The notes: generated by a model from the letters alone, not told the origin. A stretch of 64,000 nucleotides of DNA from Rhizobium sp. CSW-27 (GCF_018760785.1 NZ_JAHHZO010000003.1:62001-126000), one strand, 5' to 3'. Shown: positions 26,365 to 35,762, counted from the first letter of the stretch. Numbers and translations: made by a program.

Positions 26365-27168
26365 ATGCAGCAGTTGGCGGTACAGACGAACTACAACCTC
26401 AAGGACGAAATCAAGGCCTACTGGTCGGCACGTGCCGAGACCTTCGACGAACAGCCAGGACACGAGATCTTTTCCGATGCCGAACGGGCGGCCTGGCATG
26501 CGCTGATCCGCCGCCATCTCGGCGACGGCGAGGGGCGCAAGGCGCTCGATCTCGCCTCCGGCACGGGCGTGGTCTCGCATCTGCTGGATGATCTCGGCTT
26601 TTCCGTCACGGGGCTCGACTGGGCGGAATCGATGCTGGAGCGCGCCAGGGCCAAGGCGAAGGCGCGCGGCCGCTCGATCCGCTTCCTGATGGGAGACGCG
26701 GAAGCCACCATGGAGCCGGACGACAGCCATGACGTGATCACCAACCGGCATCTGGTCTGGACCCTGGTCGATCCGGCTGCGGCCTTCCGCGAATGGCACC
26801 GGGTGCTGAAGCCCGGCGGGCGACTGCTGATCGTGGATGGCGATTTCGTCAATCCGGGTATCGTTGCGCGCATCGCCGGCCGGCTGGCGACGGTGCTGGC
26901 ACGGCTCGGCATTTCCGACAAGCGGCCGGCGCATGGGCCCGGCAAGGCCCTCGCGGAAACGCATCGCAGCATTCTGTCGCGCGTCTATTTTTCCGAAGGC
27001 GCGCGGGCAGAGGCGGTCGCGGCGCTGCTGCGCGAAGCGGGCTTTTCGCAGGTGACGGTGGATACCAACATGCGCGCCATCCACCGCGCCCAGCGCAAGA
27101 ACTTCAGCCTCCTGAAGGGGCTCGAGCGCGCCACCCAGCACCGCTATGCGATCTGTGCCGTCAAGTGA
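26365..27168 (+). CDS. Class I SAM-dependent methyltransferase
   Basis: A 267-residue cytoplasmic enzyme. The SAM site motif I is ALDLASGTGVV (60-70), followed by acidic Asp85 (GLDW), GDAE at 110-113 and the post-motif RVLKPGGRLLIVDGD (146-160), the UbiE/Methyltransf_11 pattern. The C-terminal third is helical and basic. It diverges from the iron-type operon across the IRO box, so it may be co-regulated and methylate the imported chelate or a biosynthetic precursor; this is inference. No other nearby gene explains it. Confidence 0.85.
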   Translation: MQQLAVQTNYNLKDEIKAYWSARAETFDEQPGHEIFSDAERAAWHALIRRHLGDGEGRKALDLASGTGVVSHLLDDLGFSVTGLDWAESMLERARAKAKARGRSIRFLMGDAEATMEPDDSHDVITNRHLVWTLVDPAAAFREWHRVLKPGGRLLIVDGDFVNPGIVARIAGRLATVLARLGISDKRPAHGPGKALAETHRSILSRVYFSEGARAEAVAALLREAGFSQVTVDTNMRAIHRAQRKNFSLLKGLERATQHRYAICAVK

Positions 27169-27195
27169 GCCGCGGCAAGCCGCCGTTGTGCGGAC

Positions 27196-28104
27196 TCAGG
27201 GCCTTCCCTTCAGCCCGAGCAGGGCGGCACCGATCAGGCCTGGCTCGATCAGGCACTCGGCCCGCACCACCAGCGGGCGGTTGAACCGCCGCAGAATGCG
27301 GCAGCGCACCGCCCGGTCGATTTCGGCAAGAAGGGCCGGCGCATTGGACAGCCCGCCGCCCACCGGCATGATCGTCGCACCGGTAACATTGGCAACAAGC
27401 GCCAGCGGCCCGGAAAGGACATCGACATAGACATCGATGGTGCGTGCGGCGCGCGGATCCTGATCGGCCCAGGCCCGGATGATCTCCTCGCTCGTCAGGG
27501 CCTCGTCGTGCAGATGGGCGTGCAGCTTTTCCAGCCCGCGCGCGCTGCAGGTGGCATCGATGCAGCCGGAGAGGCCGCAGCCACACTTGAACCGCGGCAG
27601 ACGCGCCGGCGGATGGCCCGCCTCGGTTGCCGCAACAGGCCCATGCCCCCATTCTCCGGCAAAGCCGCCCTCGCTGTTGATCAGCCGGCCGTCGATCACC
27701 AGGCCACCCCCGACACCGGTTCCGAGAATGACGCCGAAGACGACGCGATGTCCGCGTCCGGCTCCGATCCCCGCTTCGGCCAGCACGAAACAGTCCGCGT
27801 CATTGGCAATCAGCACCGGCAGGCCGAGTGCGGCCTCCAGATCCGTCTTCAGCGGTCGACCGTGAATGCATGGCACGTTCGCAACGACCGCCAGCGCGGT
27901 ATCCGGATCGATAATGCCGGCAATCGACAGCGCCACGCAGTCCGGCCGCTCGCCGGCCGTGTCGATGACGCTGCGCAGGACGCCGACAAAGGCATCGAAA
28001 TCGTCAAGCGGCGTCGGCAGGCGCGGAACCGGGCGAATATCTTCCGCGCCATAGGCAAGCGCGCCCTTGATCGCGGTGCCGCCGATATCGAAGCAGACGA
28101 TCAT
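27196..28104 (-). CDS. nagK: N-acetylglucosamine kinase, ROK family
   Basis: ROK sugar kinase of 302 residues. The phosphate-1 motif is DIGGTAIKG, the substrate/Asp region is NDADCFVLAE (catalytic Asp in NDAD), then GTGVGGGLVIDG, and EWGHGPV with the zinc cluster CGCGLSGCIDATCS. It phosphorylates N-acetylglucosamine for NagA. Its ATG overlaps the nagA stop (ATGA at 28101), and the order deaminase-nagA-kinase is a complete GlcNAc route. Glucokinase or mannokinase activity is the alternative, but the context is strong. Confidence 0.88.
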   Translation of the reverse strand: MIVCFDIGGTAIKGALAYGAEDIRPVPRLPTPLDDFDAFVGVLRSVIDTAGERPDCVALSIAGIIDPDTALAVVANVPCIHGRPLKTDLEAALGLPVLIANDADCFVLAEAGIGAGRGHRVVFGVILGTGVGGGLVIDGRLINSEGGFAGEWGHGPVAATEAGHPPARLPRFKCGCGLSGCIDATCSARGLEKLHAHLHDEALTSEEIIRAWADQDPRAARTIDVYVDVLSGPLALVANVTGATIMPVGGGLSNAPALLAEIDRAVRCRILRRFNRPLVVRAECLIEPGLIGAALLGLKGRP

Positions 28105-29285
28105 GCCGGGGCTCCCGCATCGCTTTCATTGGCACCGTACACCATGGTGCCGCCGATCCAGCTCGACAGCAAGGCCAAGGACGGATCGAGCAGCAGGAAA
28201 TCGGCCGTGTTTCCGGCAATCAACTGGCCGCGATCGCGCAGCCCCATCGCCTCGGCCGGATAGAGCGACGCCATGTTCAGTGCTTCGGCGAGCGAAAGGC
28301 CGAGGCGCTGATGCGCGAACCGCACGCAGGACAGCATGTCGATATCGGCGCCGGCAAGCGTACCGTCGGCCAGCGTCAGACGGCCATCGCGCCGGTAAAC
28401 CCGTCGGCCATTCAGGTCGAAGCCGGGCTCATCGGTGCCGATGGTCGACATGGCGTCGGTCACCAGGAAGATCCGGCCGGGGCCCAGCTTGGCGCGAAGC
28501 GCAATGCCCATGCTCACCGGATCCACATGAAAGCCATCGGCAATCAACCCGCAGGACAGAGCCCCGCTTGCCAGCGCTGCGCCGACGACGCCCGGCTCGC
28601 GATTGCCCATCTGGCTCATGGCGTTGAACAGATGCGTGACCATCGAGGCGCCGGCGCCGACATAGGCCGCCACCGTTTCGGCCCCCACATCCGTATGGCC
28701 GAGGCTGACCACATAGCCGGCCTCCCTCAACGCGCGGACCTGGTCCGTCGTGACGTTTTCCGGCGCTATCGTGATGAGGGCCTGCCCGAAGCTGCCGACC
28801 TCTGCCGTCAGCGCCGCCAGATCCTCCGCCGTCATCGGCCGGATGAGGGCCGGGTCATGCGTGCCCTTGCGGGCGAGCGACAGATGCGGGCCTTCCAGAT
28901 GCAGGCCGAGATAGCCGGGCAGGCGGCGCTGCTGCGCGAGCCGACCGGCCGCAAGCGCCCTGTCACGCACATCCGGACGGTCGGTGATCAGCGTCGGCAG
29001 AAGTGCCGTCGTGCCATAGCGGGCATGAGCAGCGAGGATGGTCGCGATACCTTCCACCGTCGGCTCGTTGTTCAGCAGAACGCCGCCGCCGCCATTCACC
29101 TGCAGATCAATGAAGCCGGGCACCACAAGGGCGCCGCCGGCATCCTGTCGCGGCAGATCGGGCAGGGGGCCACGGAGGGGCAGAACGCCGGCGATCACGC
29201 CTTCGGCAACCACCAGAACATGGTCGTCAAGGAAACGCGCACCATCGAAAATGCGTCCGCCGGCAAGGATGAAGCGATTGCTCAT
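28101..29285 (-). CDS. nagA: N-acetylglucosamine-6-phosphate deacetylase
   Basis: Amidohydrolase of 394 residues that removes acetate from GlcNAc-6-phosphate. The N-terminal motif is PGFIDLQVNGGGGV, the Gln/Asn form seen in the single-metal Escherichia coli type. Metal ligands and catalytic residues are visible in LGLHLEGPHL (Glu), SLGHTDVGAETV (His), THLFNAMS (His) and VTDAMSTIG (Asp). ATG at 29285 overlaps the stop of the upstream deaminase gene. The operon is GntR, SIS deaminase, nagA, kinase. Confidence 0.93.
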   Translation of the reverse strand: MSNRFILAGGRIFDGARFLDDHVLVVAEGVIAGVLPLRGPLPDLPRQDAGGALVVPGFIDLQVNGGGGVLLNNEPTVEGIATILAAHARYGTTALLPTLITDRPDVRDRALAAGRLAQQRRLPGYLGLHLEGPHLSLARKGTHDPALIRPMTAEDLAALTAEVGSFGQALITIAPENVTTDQVRALREAGYVVSLGHTDVGAETVAAYVGAGASMVTHLFNAMSQMGNREPGVVGAALASGALSCGLIADGFHVDPVSMGIALRAKLGPGRIFLVTDAMSTIGTDEPGFDLNGRRVYRRDGRLTLADGTLAGADIDMLSCVRFAHQRLGLSLAEALNMASLYPAEAMGLRDRGQLIAGNTADFLLLDPSLALLSSWIGGTMVYGANESDAGAPA

Positions 29286-30304
29286 CGGGTCTCGGTCACT
29301 TTCTGCAGGGCGGCGGGCTTGTCCGGATTGAAGCCGCGACGGCGCGACAGCGCCTCCACCATGCCGTAATAGGGAATGATCAGGCAGAGCGCGTCGGTGA
29401 GCGGATGGCCGGTCTCGATGAAGGGCAGCACCGCCGGCCCCCGGCCGCTCGCCGACGTCAGATAGATCGCCGCCTTCTTCGCCACAAGCTTCGATGCGGT
29501 TTCCGCGACCGATGCCTCTGCCTTGTCGCGCGCGGCAAAGGCGATGACCGGAAAGGCATCGGCAACCAGCGACACCGGCCCGTGCAGCACTTCAGCCGAG
29601 GAATAGGCTTCGGCATGCAGTTCGCAGGTCTCCTTGCATTTCAGCGCCGCTTCCGAGGCGATGGCAAGCGAGGGACCACGACCCAGCATGTAGAGCGAAT
29701 CGGCGCCGGCCAATGCCTCGACCAGCATGCCCCAGTCGAGCGCAAGGGCCTTCTCGAACTGGCGCGGAAGCTCCGCCACGGCCGCCGCCAGGCTTGCGTC
29801 TTGCTTCCATGCCGCGATGATCGCCAGACCGGCCACGATGGAATTGACGAAGGATTTGGTTGCCGCCACCGCGATCTCCGGCCCGGCCTTGATGTCGAGC
29901 GTGATCGAGGCCGCCTCGGCAAGTGGCGAGGGAACGGTGTTGACAAGCGCAACACTCAAGGCACCGCCTGCCTTTGCACTTTGCGCGAGAGAAACGATGT
30001 CCGGGCTCGCACCGGACTGCGACACCGCCAGCGCCGCCGCCCGCGCCAGTTTCAGGGGCGCGCCGTAGATCGAACTCAGCGACGGGCCGATGGAGGCGAC
30101 GGGAATGCCGAGTTCCAGTTCGACCGCGTATTTCAGGAAGTGCGCCGCGTGATCGGAAGAGCCACGGGCAATCGTCACAACCACGGCCGGATCGCGCGCT
30201 CGCAATGCGGCCGCGGCCTCGCGGATGGCATCGGCCGAGGAGGACAGCAGGGACGCGGCAACGGCGGGGATCTGATCGATCTCCTGACGCATGATGGAAG
30301 ACAT
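29282..30304 (-). CDS. SIS-type glucosamine-6-phosphate deaminase (NagB-II-like)
   Basis: A 340-residue protein with two sugar isomerase (SIS) domains: the first from about residue 35 (TIARGSSDHAAHFLKYAVE, ALAVSQSGASPDIV), the second from about residue 195 (YMLGRGPSLAIASEAALKCKETCELHAEAYSSAE). This is the NagB-II/GlmS-isomerase pattern without the glutaminase part. It should turn glucosamine-6-phosphate into fructose-6-phosphate, completing the Nag pathway, as no classical NagB is present. The start at 30304 is preceded by AAGG; an ATG at 30292 is possible. Confidence 0.87.
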   Translation of the reverse strand: MSSIMRQEIDQIPAVAASLLSSSADAIREAAAALRARDPAVVVTIARGSSDHAAHFLKYAVELELGIPVASIGPSLSSIYGAPLKLARAAALAVSQSGASPDIVSLAQSAKAGGALSVALVNTVPSPLAEAASITLDIKAGPEIAVAATKSFVNSIVAGLAIIAAWKQDASLAAAVAELPRQFEKALALDWGMLVEALAGADSLYMLGRGPSLAIASEAALKCKETCELHAEAYSSAEVLHGPVSLVADAFPVIAFAARDKAEASVAETASKLVAKKAAIYLTSASGRGPAVLPFIETGHPLTDALCLIIPYYGMVEALSRRRGFNPDKPAALQKVTETR

Positions 30305-30330
30305 GGGAAGGGCCTTTCGGAAGAAATGGA

Positions 30331-31086
30331 TCAGGAGCCGATGGTCAGTTCGGCCACGAGGTCATAGGCATCGCTACGGTAAAGTGCGGTCGACACTTCC
30401 ATCACGCGCCCGGTTTCGAGATAGGCGATGCGCTGGACAGAAAGCGCTGCGGAGCCCAGCGGCACGCCCAGCAGTTCTGTCTCCTCGTCCTTCAAAAGCA
30501 CCGCGCAGATACGCTGGTTGGCACGCATCGGCCGGATGCTGCGCTGGGACAGCGCCTGATACAGCGAGTTTTCGATGCCATCGGGATCGGGCAGGATGTC
30601 ATCCGGCAGGCTGGTGCGTTCCAGCGCGATCGGCATGTCATTGGCCGTGCGCAGGCGCGTCAGTCGCGCCACGCGCGCATTGCCGGAAAGACCGAGCGTC
30701 ATCGTCTCTTCCGGTGTCGGATGAAACAGGCCGCGATCCAGCCAGCGCGATCCGGGCACCATGCCACGCCGGCGCATGTCCTCGGAAAAGGAGGTCAGCC
30801 GGTTCAGCGTCTGCTGCATGCGCGGCACCGGCTTGACGACAAAAGTGCCGGAACCGCGCCGCCGCACCAGCAGGCCCTGGTCGACCAGATCGTCGATCGC
30901 CTTGCGCACCGTCACGCGCGAAATCGCCGCGGCATCGGCAATGTCGCGTTCGGCCGGCAGGGCATCGCCATGCTTCAGCCGGCCGGAAACCACCGCCTGC
31001 TCGATCATGTTCTTGAGCTTCAGGTAGAGCGGGCCGCCGCGCACATTCTGCAGATCCGCCAACGGGAGGGCGTCATCCATGGCCAT
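30331..31086 (-). CDS. GntR-family regulator, HutC/UTRA type (NagR-like)
   Basis: A 251-residue regulator with an N-terminal winged helix (GRLKHGDALPAERDIADAAAISRVTVRKAIDDLVDQGLLVRRRGSGTFV) and a UTRA ligand domain, which in NagR/DasR senses amino-sugar phosphates. Typical UTRA segments are ALERTSLPDDILPD and SVQRIAYLETGRVMEVSTALYRSDAY. It is the first gene of the nag run and divergent from the Gfo/Idh-importer operon, so it probably controls both. The ATG at 31086 has AGAGGGA; 31080 is also usable. Confidence 0.88.
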   Translation of the reverse strand: MAMDDALPLADLQNVRGGPLYLKLKNMIEQAVVSGRLKHGDALPAERDIADAAAISRVTVRKAIDDLVDQGLLVRRRGSGTFVVKPVPRMQQTLNRLTSFSEDMRRRGMVPGSRWLDRGLFHPTPEETMTLGLSGNARVARLTRLRTANDMPIALERTSLPDDILPDPDGIENSLYQALSQRSIRPMRANQRICAVLLKDEETELLGVPLGSAALSVQRIAYLETGRVMEVSTALYRSDAYDLVAELTIGS

Positions 31087-31552
31087 GCGCGCATCCCTCT
31101 CGGAAAGATGCCGAGAACCCCTGCTGCCCCATCCCTTTCGCCTTCCTCTCCGTGGCCACCGTTGGACCCTGTTCCGTTATCGGTTGAAACGCGACAATAC
31201 CAATGAAGTGCCAAATCCGCAAATGGTTTCAGTTTCATGGCGAGAGCAGGCCCTTTCCTCGTTGCGGCGATCGAATTTCGCTGGTTTTTCAACACACGAT
31301 CGGAAAATTGGATGGGACCAGTAGACGATTGGCATTTTTTTGGTATTGTTTATTAACAGGAGCCGCGGCAAGGCTCCCGTTCTCGCGAAAACTGGCAGGC
31401 CTCCACGAGGAAAGCCCAGGCGGAAACCACGACGCATGCCGATCATGAAAATGAATTTCATGATTTTGCGGATTTGTCGTTTTCCGGTTGACGAAAACGG
31501 GCACATGCCACAGGCTAAGAAAAATAATTACGAAAACAGGGAACATGCTGTC
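31087..31552. promoter_or_regulatory. 466-bp divergent control region, nag genes / CUT1 operon
   Basis: No gene is supported. Two 10-bp elements are exact inverted copies: ACAATACCAA (31194-31203) and TTGGTATTGT (31340-31349), about 136 bp apart, each facing one of the divergent operons. TTGGTAT resembles half of the known NagR/DasR-type operator. The centre is AT-rich (31331-31356). A self-complementary ATGAAAATGAATTTCAT lies near 31445-31461. A long untranslated leader precedes the Gfo/Idh gene. Confidence 0.5.
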
Positions 31553-32734
31553 ATGAAGGTCGCCATCATCGGACTCGGATTCCGTCTGGGCTATCTCGGC
31601 GTCGTCTTCCGCGAGATCGACACGGATTTCGAGATCGTCGGCTATGTCGACCCGGCGCCTGCCGGATTGGCGCGTCTGACCGAGGCCGGAATTTCTCCTG
31701 GCAAGGCCTACGACACGCCGGAAGAGCTGATTGCGTCGGAAAACTTCGACCTGCTGATGATCGGCTCGCCCAACCACATGCATCTCGAGCATATCCGCAT
31801 CGGGCTCGAGGCGGGCCTGAAGGTCTTCACCGAAAAGCCGATCGTCATCTCCATCGAGGAGAGCCATGCGCTGGCAAGCCTCCTCAACACCCATGGTCAT
31901 GACCGGCTGCTCGTTGGACTGGTGCTGCGCTATTCGCCGCTCTACCGCGACCTGCGCGACGCCCAGGCGTGCGGATTGCTGGGCGACGTCGTCTCGATCG
32001 AGGCCTCGGAGCATATCGCGCCCTATCACGGCGCCTTCTTCATGCGCGACTGGCGCCGCTACGCCACCTATACCGGCGGCTTCATGCTGGAAAAATGCTG
32101 CCACGACCTTGATCTTTACAATGGCGTGGTGGGCCAGCGCCCCCGCTTCGTGGCAAGCTTCGGCGGCCGCAAGAGCTTCGTGCCTGAGAACGCGCCGCAA
32201 CAGGCCGGCATCAACGATCTGGAAGTCTATCATCGCAAGCCGAGCGGCTGGATGGGCTCCGACAAGGTGTTCGACAGCGACGGCGACATTATCGACTACC
32301 AGACCGCCATCGTGGAATACGAGGGCGGGGCGTCGATGACATTCCACACCAATCTCAACGTGCCCGACGAATTCCGCCGCTTCTGCGTGATCGGCGCAAA
32401 GGGCATGGCCGAAGGCGATTTCGTGCGGGGTTATCTCGACGTGCACGACGCGCACACCCGCGAAAAGCGGATCGGCAACCGCTATCAGGCTCCCTCGACC
32501 AAGTCCCAGCATTACGGCGCCGACGAGCAGATGGCGGCCGATGTGCTGGCCCACATGCAGACGGGTGCCGCACTGCCGGTCTCTGCCCTCGACGCGATCG
32601 AGGCCGGTATTCTGGCGCTTGCCATGGATGAGGCCCGCCAGAGCCGCAAGGTGGTGGATCTGGCGCCGGTCTGGGCGCAGTTCGATGCCTGCCTGCATGG
32701 TGGTGCCGCCGCACCCCGCGCCAAGTCCGCGTAA
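31553..32734 (+). CDS. Gfo/Idh/MocA-family oxidoreductase
   Basis: NAD(P)-dependent sugar oxidoreductase of 393 residues. The Rossmann start is MKVAIIGLGFRLGYLG, then the EKP motif (KVFTEKPIVIS), expected to hold the cofactor/catalytic lysine. The C-terminal beta-sheet domain has the CHDLDLYNGV histidine/aspartate segment. It likely oxidises, epimerises or reduces a sugar brought in by the importer encoded right after it. The open frame extends upstream to 31340, but the ATG at 31553 begins at the conserved strand. Its place in the amino-sugar route is not known. Confidence 0.85.
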   Translation: MKVAIIGLGFRLGYLGVVFREIDTDFEIVGYVDPAPAGLARLTEAGISPGKAYDTPEELIASENFDLLMIGSPNHMHLEHIRIGLEAGLKVFTEKPIVISIEESHALASLLNTHGHDRLLVGLVLRYSPLYRDLRDAQACGLLGDVVSIEASEHIAPYHGAFFMRDWRRYATYTGGFMLEKCCHDLDLYNGVVGQRPRFVASFGGRKSFVPENAPQQAGINDLEVYHRKPSGWMGSDKVFDSDGDIIDYQTAIVEYEGGASMTFHTNLNVPDEFRRFCVIGAKGMAEGDFVRGYLDVHDAHTREKRIGNRYQAPSTKSQHYGADEQMAADVLAHMQTGAALPVSALDAIEAGILALAMDEARQSRKVVDLAPVWAQFDACLHGGAAAPRAKSA

Positions 32735-32747
32735 GGGGGAAGCTCTC

Positions 32748-33632
32748 ATGCATGCCAGACGCAGCGCTGTCATCTTTGCCTGGATCCTGCTGGCGCCGGC
32801 GCTTCTTTATGTCTGCGCCATCGTTGCCTATCCTCTGGTGGACACCTTCATCCTGTCCTTCACCGACGCGTCGCTCCGCAAGACCACCAACTGGGTCGGC
32901 TGGGAAAACTACGACAAGATCTTCAATGCCACTTTTGCGGAGGTCATCACGCGCACCTTCGTGTGGACCTTCTTTTCGGTATCGATCAAGATGATGATCG
33001 GCACCTTCGGCGCCGCCATGCTGAACTCCGCCGTGCCAGGCCGCGCGCTGTTTCGCGTGCTGACCATGCCGCCCTGGATCGTGCCGATGGCCATCGGTAT
33101 CTTCATGTGGGGCTGGATGTATAACGGCCAGTTCGGCATGATTTCCGGCCTGCTGCAGCGCTTCGGCCTGACCGACGGCCCGATCGCCTTCCTCGCCTAT
33201 GGCAACACCGCCTTCTGGGCCACGATCATCACCGATGTGTGGATCGGCGTGCCGATGGTGACGCTGTACATGCTGGCCGCCATGCAGGCGATCCCTCAGG
33301 ATCTCTACGAGGCCGCGTGGACCGATGGAGCAGGGCGCTTCTACCGCTTCCGGCGCATCACGCTGCCGCTGCTGGTGCCGGCCATGATCACCATGTCGAT
33401 GCTGTCGCTGATTTCCACCTTCAATTCCTTCGACATCATCTGGATCCTGACGCAGGGTGGCCCGAACGGCGAAACCACCACCATGATCATCGACACCTAT
33501 CGCACCGCGATCGGCTCGAAGAAATATGGCGAGGGTGCCGCGCGAGCCGTGCTGATCTGCATTTTCCTGTCGATCTTCTGCCTCTGCTATTTCCGCGTCA
33601 CCAGCCGCCTTGCCACGGGAGAAAAGCAATGA
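32748..33632 (+). CDS. CUT1 sugar ABC transporter permease, MalF-like
   Basis: Permease of 294 residues with six membrane segments (first AVIFAWILLAPALLYVCAIVAYPLV). The EAA loop reads DLYEAAWTDGAGRFYRFRRITLPLL. The ATG at 32748 has a strong AAGGGGGAAG site 13 bases after the oxidoreductase stop. Partner of the permease at 33629 and the ATPase at 35851. The position opposite the nag genes suggests an amino-sugar or related ligand. Confidence 0.88.
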   Translation: MHARRSAVIFAWILLAPALLYVCAIVAYPLVDTFILSFTDASLRKTTNWVGWENYDKIFNATFAEVITRTFVWTFFSVSIKMMIGTFGAAMLNSAVPGRALFRVLTMPPWIVPMAIGIFMWGWMYNGQFGMISGLLQRFGLTDGPIAFLAYGNTAFWATIITDVWIGVPMVTLYMLAAMQAIPQDLYEAAWTDGAGRFYRFRRITLPLLVPAMITMSMLSLISTFNSFDIIWILTQGGPNGETTTMIIDTYRTAIGSKKYGEGAARAVLICIFLSIFCLCYFRVTSRLATGEKQ

Positions 33633-34489
33633 AAGAGCCCGCGCAGCTGATCAACCGCTACAAGTGGTACGAGATCCTCGGCATCTATTGCGGCATCTTC
33701 GTCTTTCTGAGCTTCGTGCTTGCGCCCTTCGTCGAAGGCTTTCTGGTGTCGCTGAAGCCGCTCAGCCAGCTGTTTTCCTCGCCCTACCGCTTTGTTCCCG
33801 AAAACGGCTCCTTTGCCGCCTACAGGACGATGTGGGAAAGCGTGCCGGGCTTCGGCCGCTACATCTTCAATTCCTTCTTCATTTCCGGCATCGTGACCAC
33901 CGTGGTTCTGTGCATGGTGGTGCCGGCGGCCTATGCCTTCGCCCGCTTCGAGTTCAAGGGCCGCGGCGTACTGCTTGCCGCTTTCCTTGCGGTCAACATG
34001 TTTTCCGGCGCGGTTCTGCTGATCCCGCTGTTTCGGCTGATGCGCAGCTTCGGCGTGCTGAACACCTATTTCGCCATGATCGTGCCTGGCGTCGCCTTCC
34101 TCATTCCGTCGGCCATCTGGCTGTTGCGCACCTATATCATGCGCATTCCGAAGGAACTGGACGAAGCGGCCTATGTGGACGGCGCCAGCCACTTCTACAC
34201 GCTGCGCCGCGTGATCCTGCCGATCGCCATGCCCGGCATCACGGTGGTTGCCATTACCACCTTCATCGGCTCCTACGCGCAGCAGTTCATCTTCGCGCTG
34301 ACCTTCAACGCCAAGACGGAATACATGCCTTTGCCGGTCGGGCTGTTTGCCTATTTCGGCCGCCAGGAGGTGATCTGGAACGAACTGATGGCTGCAAGCT
34401 TCGTCGGCATCGCGCCCGCCATGATCGTGATCTTCTTCCTGCAACGCTATCTCGTCAGCGGGCTCACCGCTGGTGCGGTGAAACAATAA
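33629..34489 (+). CDS. CUT1 sugar ABC transporter permease, MalG-like
   Basis: Second permease, 286 residues, six membrane segments (ILGIYCGIFVFLSFVLAPFVEGFLV first). EAA loop: ELDEAAYVDGASHFYTLRRVILPIAMPG. The ATG at 33629 overlaps the upstream stop (ATGA) and is preceded by GGGAGA; upstream frame is discarded. Together with its neighbour it forms the membrane channel of the importer. Confidence 0.88.
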   Translation: MKEPAQLINRYKWYEILGIYCGIFVFLSFVLAPFVEGFLVSLKPLSQLFSSPYRFVPENGSFAAYRTMWESVPGFGRYIFNSFFISGIVTTVVLCMVVPAAYAFARFEFKGRGVLLAAFLAVNMFSGAVLLIPLFRLMRSFGVLNTYFAMIVPGVAFLIPSAIWLLRTYIMRIPKELDEAAYVDGASHFYTLRRVILPIAMPGITVVAITTFIGSYAQQFIFALTFNAKTEYMPLPVGLFAYFGRQEVIWNELMAASFVGIAPAMIVIFFLQRYLVSGLTAGAVKQ

Positions 34490-34517
34490 GACAACCAAAC
34501 AGAACGGGAGCATAAAC

Positions 34518-35747
34518 GTGACAATGAGCATCAGAACTGGGATTTTCGCCGCCGCCCTCGCCAGCACCACCATGCTGAGCGCGTTCGGCGCACACGCCGC
34601 CGACAAGGAGATCTCCTGGATCTACTGCGGCGACAAGATCGATCCGATCCACGAGAAATACATCAAGGTCTGGGAAGAAAAGAACCCGGGCTGGAAGGTT
34701 GCGCCGGAAGTCGTCGGCTGGGCCCAGTGCCAGGACAAGGCAACGACGCTGGCTGCCGCCGGCACGCCGGTTGCCATGGCCTATGTCGGCTCGCGCACGC
34801 TCAAGGAATTCGCCCAGAACGACCTGATCGTTCCCGTCCCGATGACGGATGCGGAAAAGAAGACCTACTATCCGAACATCGTCGACACCGTGACCTTCGA
34901 CGGCACCCAGTGGGGCGTTCCGATCGCCTTTTCCACAAAGGCTCTCTACTGGAACAAGGACCTGTTCAAGCAGGCAGGCCTCGACCCGGAAACACCGCCG
35001 AAGACCTGGGCTGAGGAAATCGCGTTTGCCAAGCAGATCAAGGAAAAGACGGGCATTGCCGGTTACGGCCTGCCGGCCAAGACCTTCGACAACACCATGC
35101 ACCAGTTCATGCACTGGGTTTATACCAACAACGGCAAGGTGATCGATGGCGACAAGATCACCATCGACAGCCCGGAAGTGCTGGCCGCGCTGAAGGCCTA
35201 CAAGGACATCACGCCGTATTCGGTCGAAGGCGCCACCGCCTACGAACAGAACGAAATCCGCGCCATCTTCCTTGACGGCAAGGTTGGCATGATCCAGTCC
35301 GGTTCGGGCGCGGCGTCGCGCCTGAAGAAGACCAACATCAACTGGGGCATCGCCCCGCTGCCGCTCGGCCCCTCCGCCAAGGGCGAAGGCACGCTTCTGA
35401 TCACCGACAGCCTTGCCGTATTCAAGGGCTCCGGCGTCGAGGACAAGGCAATCGAATTTGCGAAGTTCATCACCTCGCCCGGCCCGCAGGGTGAATACGA
35501 ACTGCAGGGCGATGCCGGCCTCACCCCGCTGCGTCCCTCGCCGCAGGTCGATGCCTTCGTGGCCAAGGATCCCTTCTGGAAGCCGCTGATCGACGGCATC
35601 ACCTATGGTGGCCCGGAACCGCTCTTCACCGATTACAAGGGCTTCCAGAACGTCATGATCGCCATGGTTCAGTCGGTTGTCACCGGCCAGGCAGAACCTG
35701 AAGCGGCCCTCAAGAAGGCCGCCGCCGATCTGGAACAGTACAAGTAA
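34518..35747 (+). CDS. CUT1 sugar ABC transporter substrate-binding protein
   Basis: Periplasmic receptor of 409 residues with a Sec signal (TGIFAAALASTTMLSAFGAHAADKE, cleavage near residue 28). The mature part is the extracellular solute-binding family 1 type (AQCQDKATTLAAAGTPVAMAYVGSRTLKEF, PIAFSTKALYWNKDLFKQAGLD). The start is read at the GTG 34518, eight bases after GGGAG; an ATG at 34524 is 14 bases away. Ligand inferred from divergent nag genes: N-acetylglucosamine, chitobiose or another amino sugar. Confidence 0.87.
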   Translation: MTMSIRTGIFAAALASTTMLSAFGAHAADKEISWIYCGDKIDPIHEKYIKVWEEKNPGWKVAPEVVGWAQCQDKATTLAAAGTPVAMAYVGSRTLKEFAQNDLIVPVPMTDAEKKTYYPNIVDTVTFDGTQWGVPIAFSTKALYWNKDLFKQAGLDPETPPKTWAEEIAFAKQIKEKTGIAGYGLPAKTFDNTMHQFMHWVYTNNGKVIDGDKITIDSPEVLAALKAYKDITPYSVEGATAYEQNEIRAIFLDGKVGMIQSGSGAASRLKKTNINWGIAPLPLGPSAKGEGTLLITDSLAVFKGSGVEDKAIEFAKFITSPGPQGEYELQGDAGLTPLRPSPQVDAFVAKDPFWKPLIDGITYGGPEPLFTDYKGFQNVMIAMVQSVVTGQAEPEAALKKAAADLEQYK

Positions 35748-35762
35748 GATCTGACAGCCATG

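Noticed and set aside
31440..31470. ATGAAAATGAATTTCAT near 31450 as a small gene start
   Set aside because: The frame runs into the Gfo/Idh leader without a ribosome site. The self-complementary look is probably chance in an AT-rich leader, so it is only mentioned in the control region.
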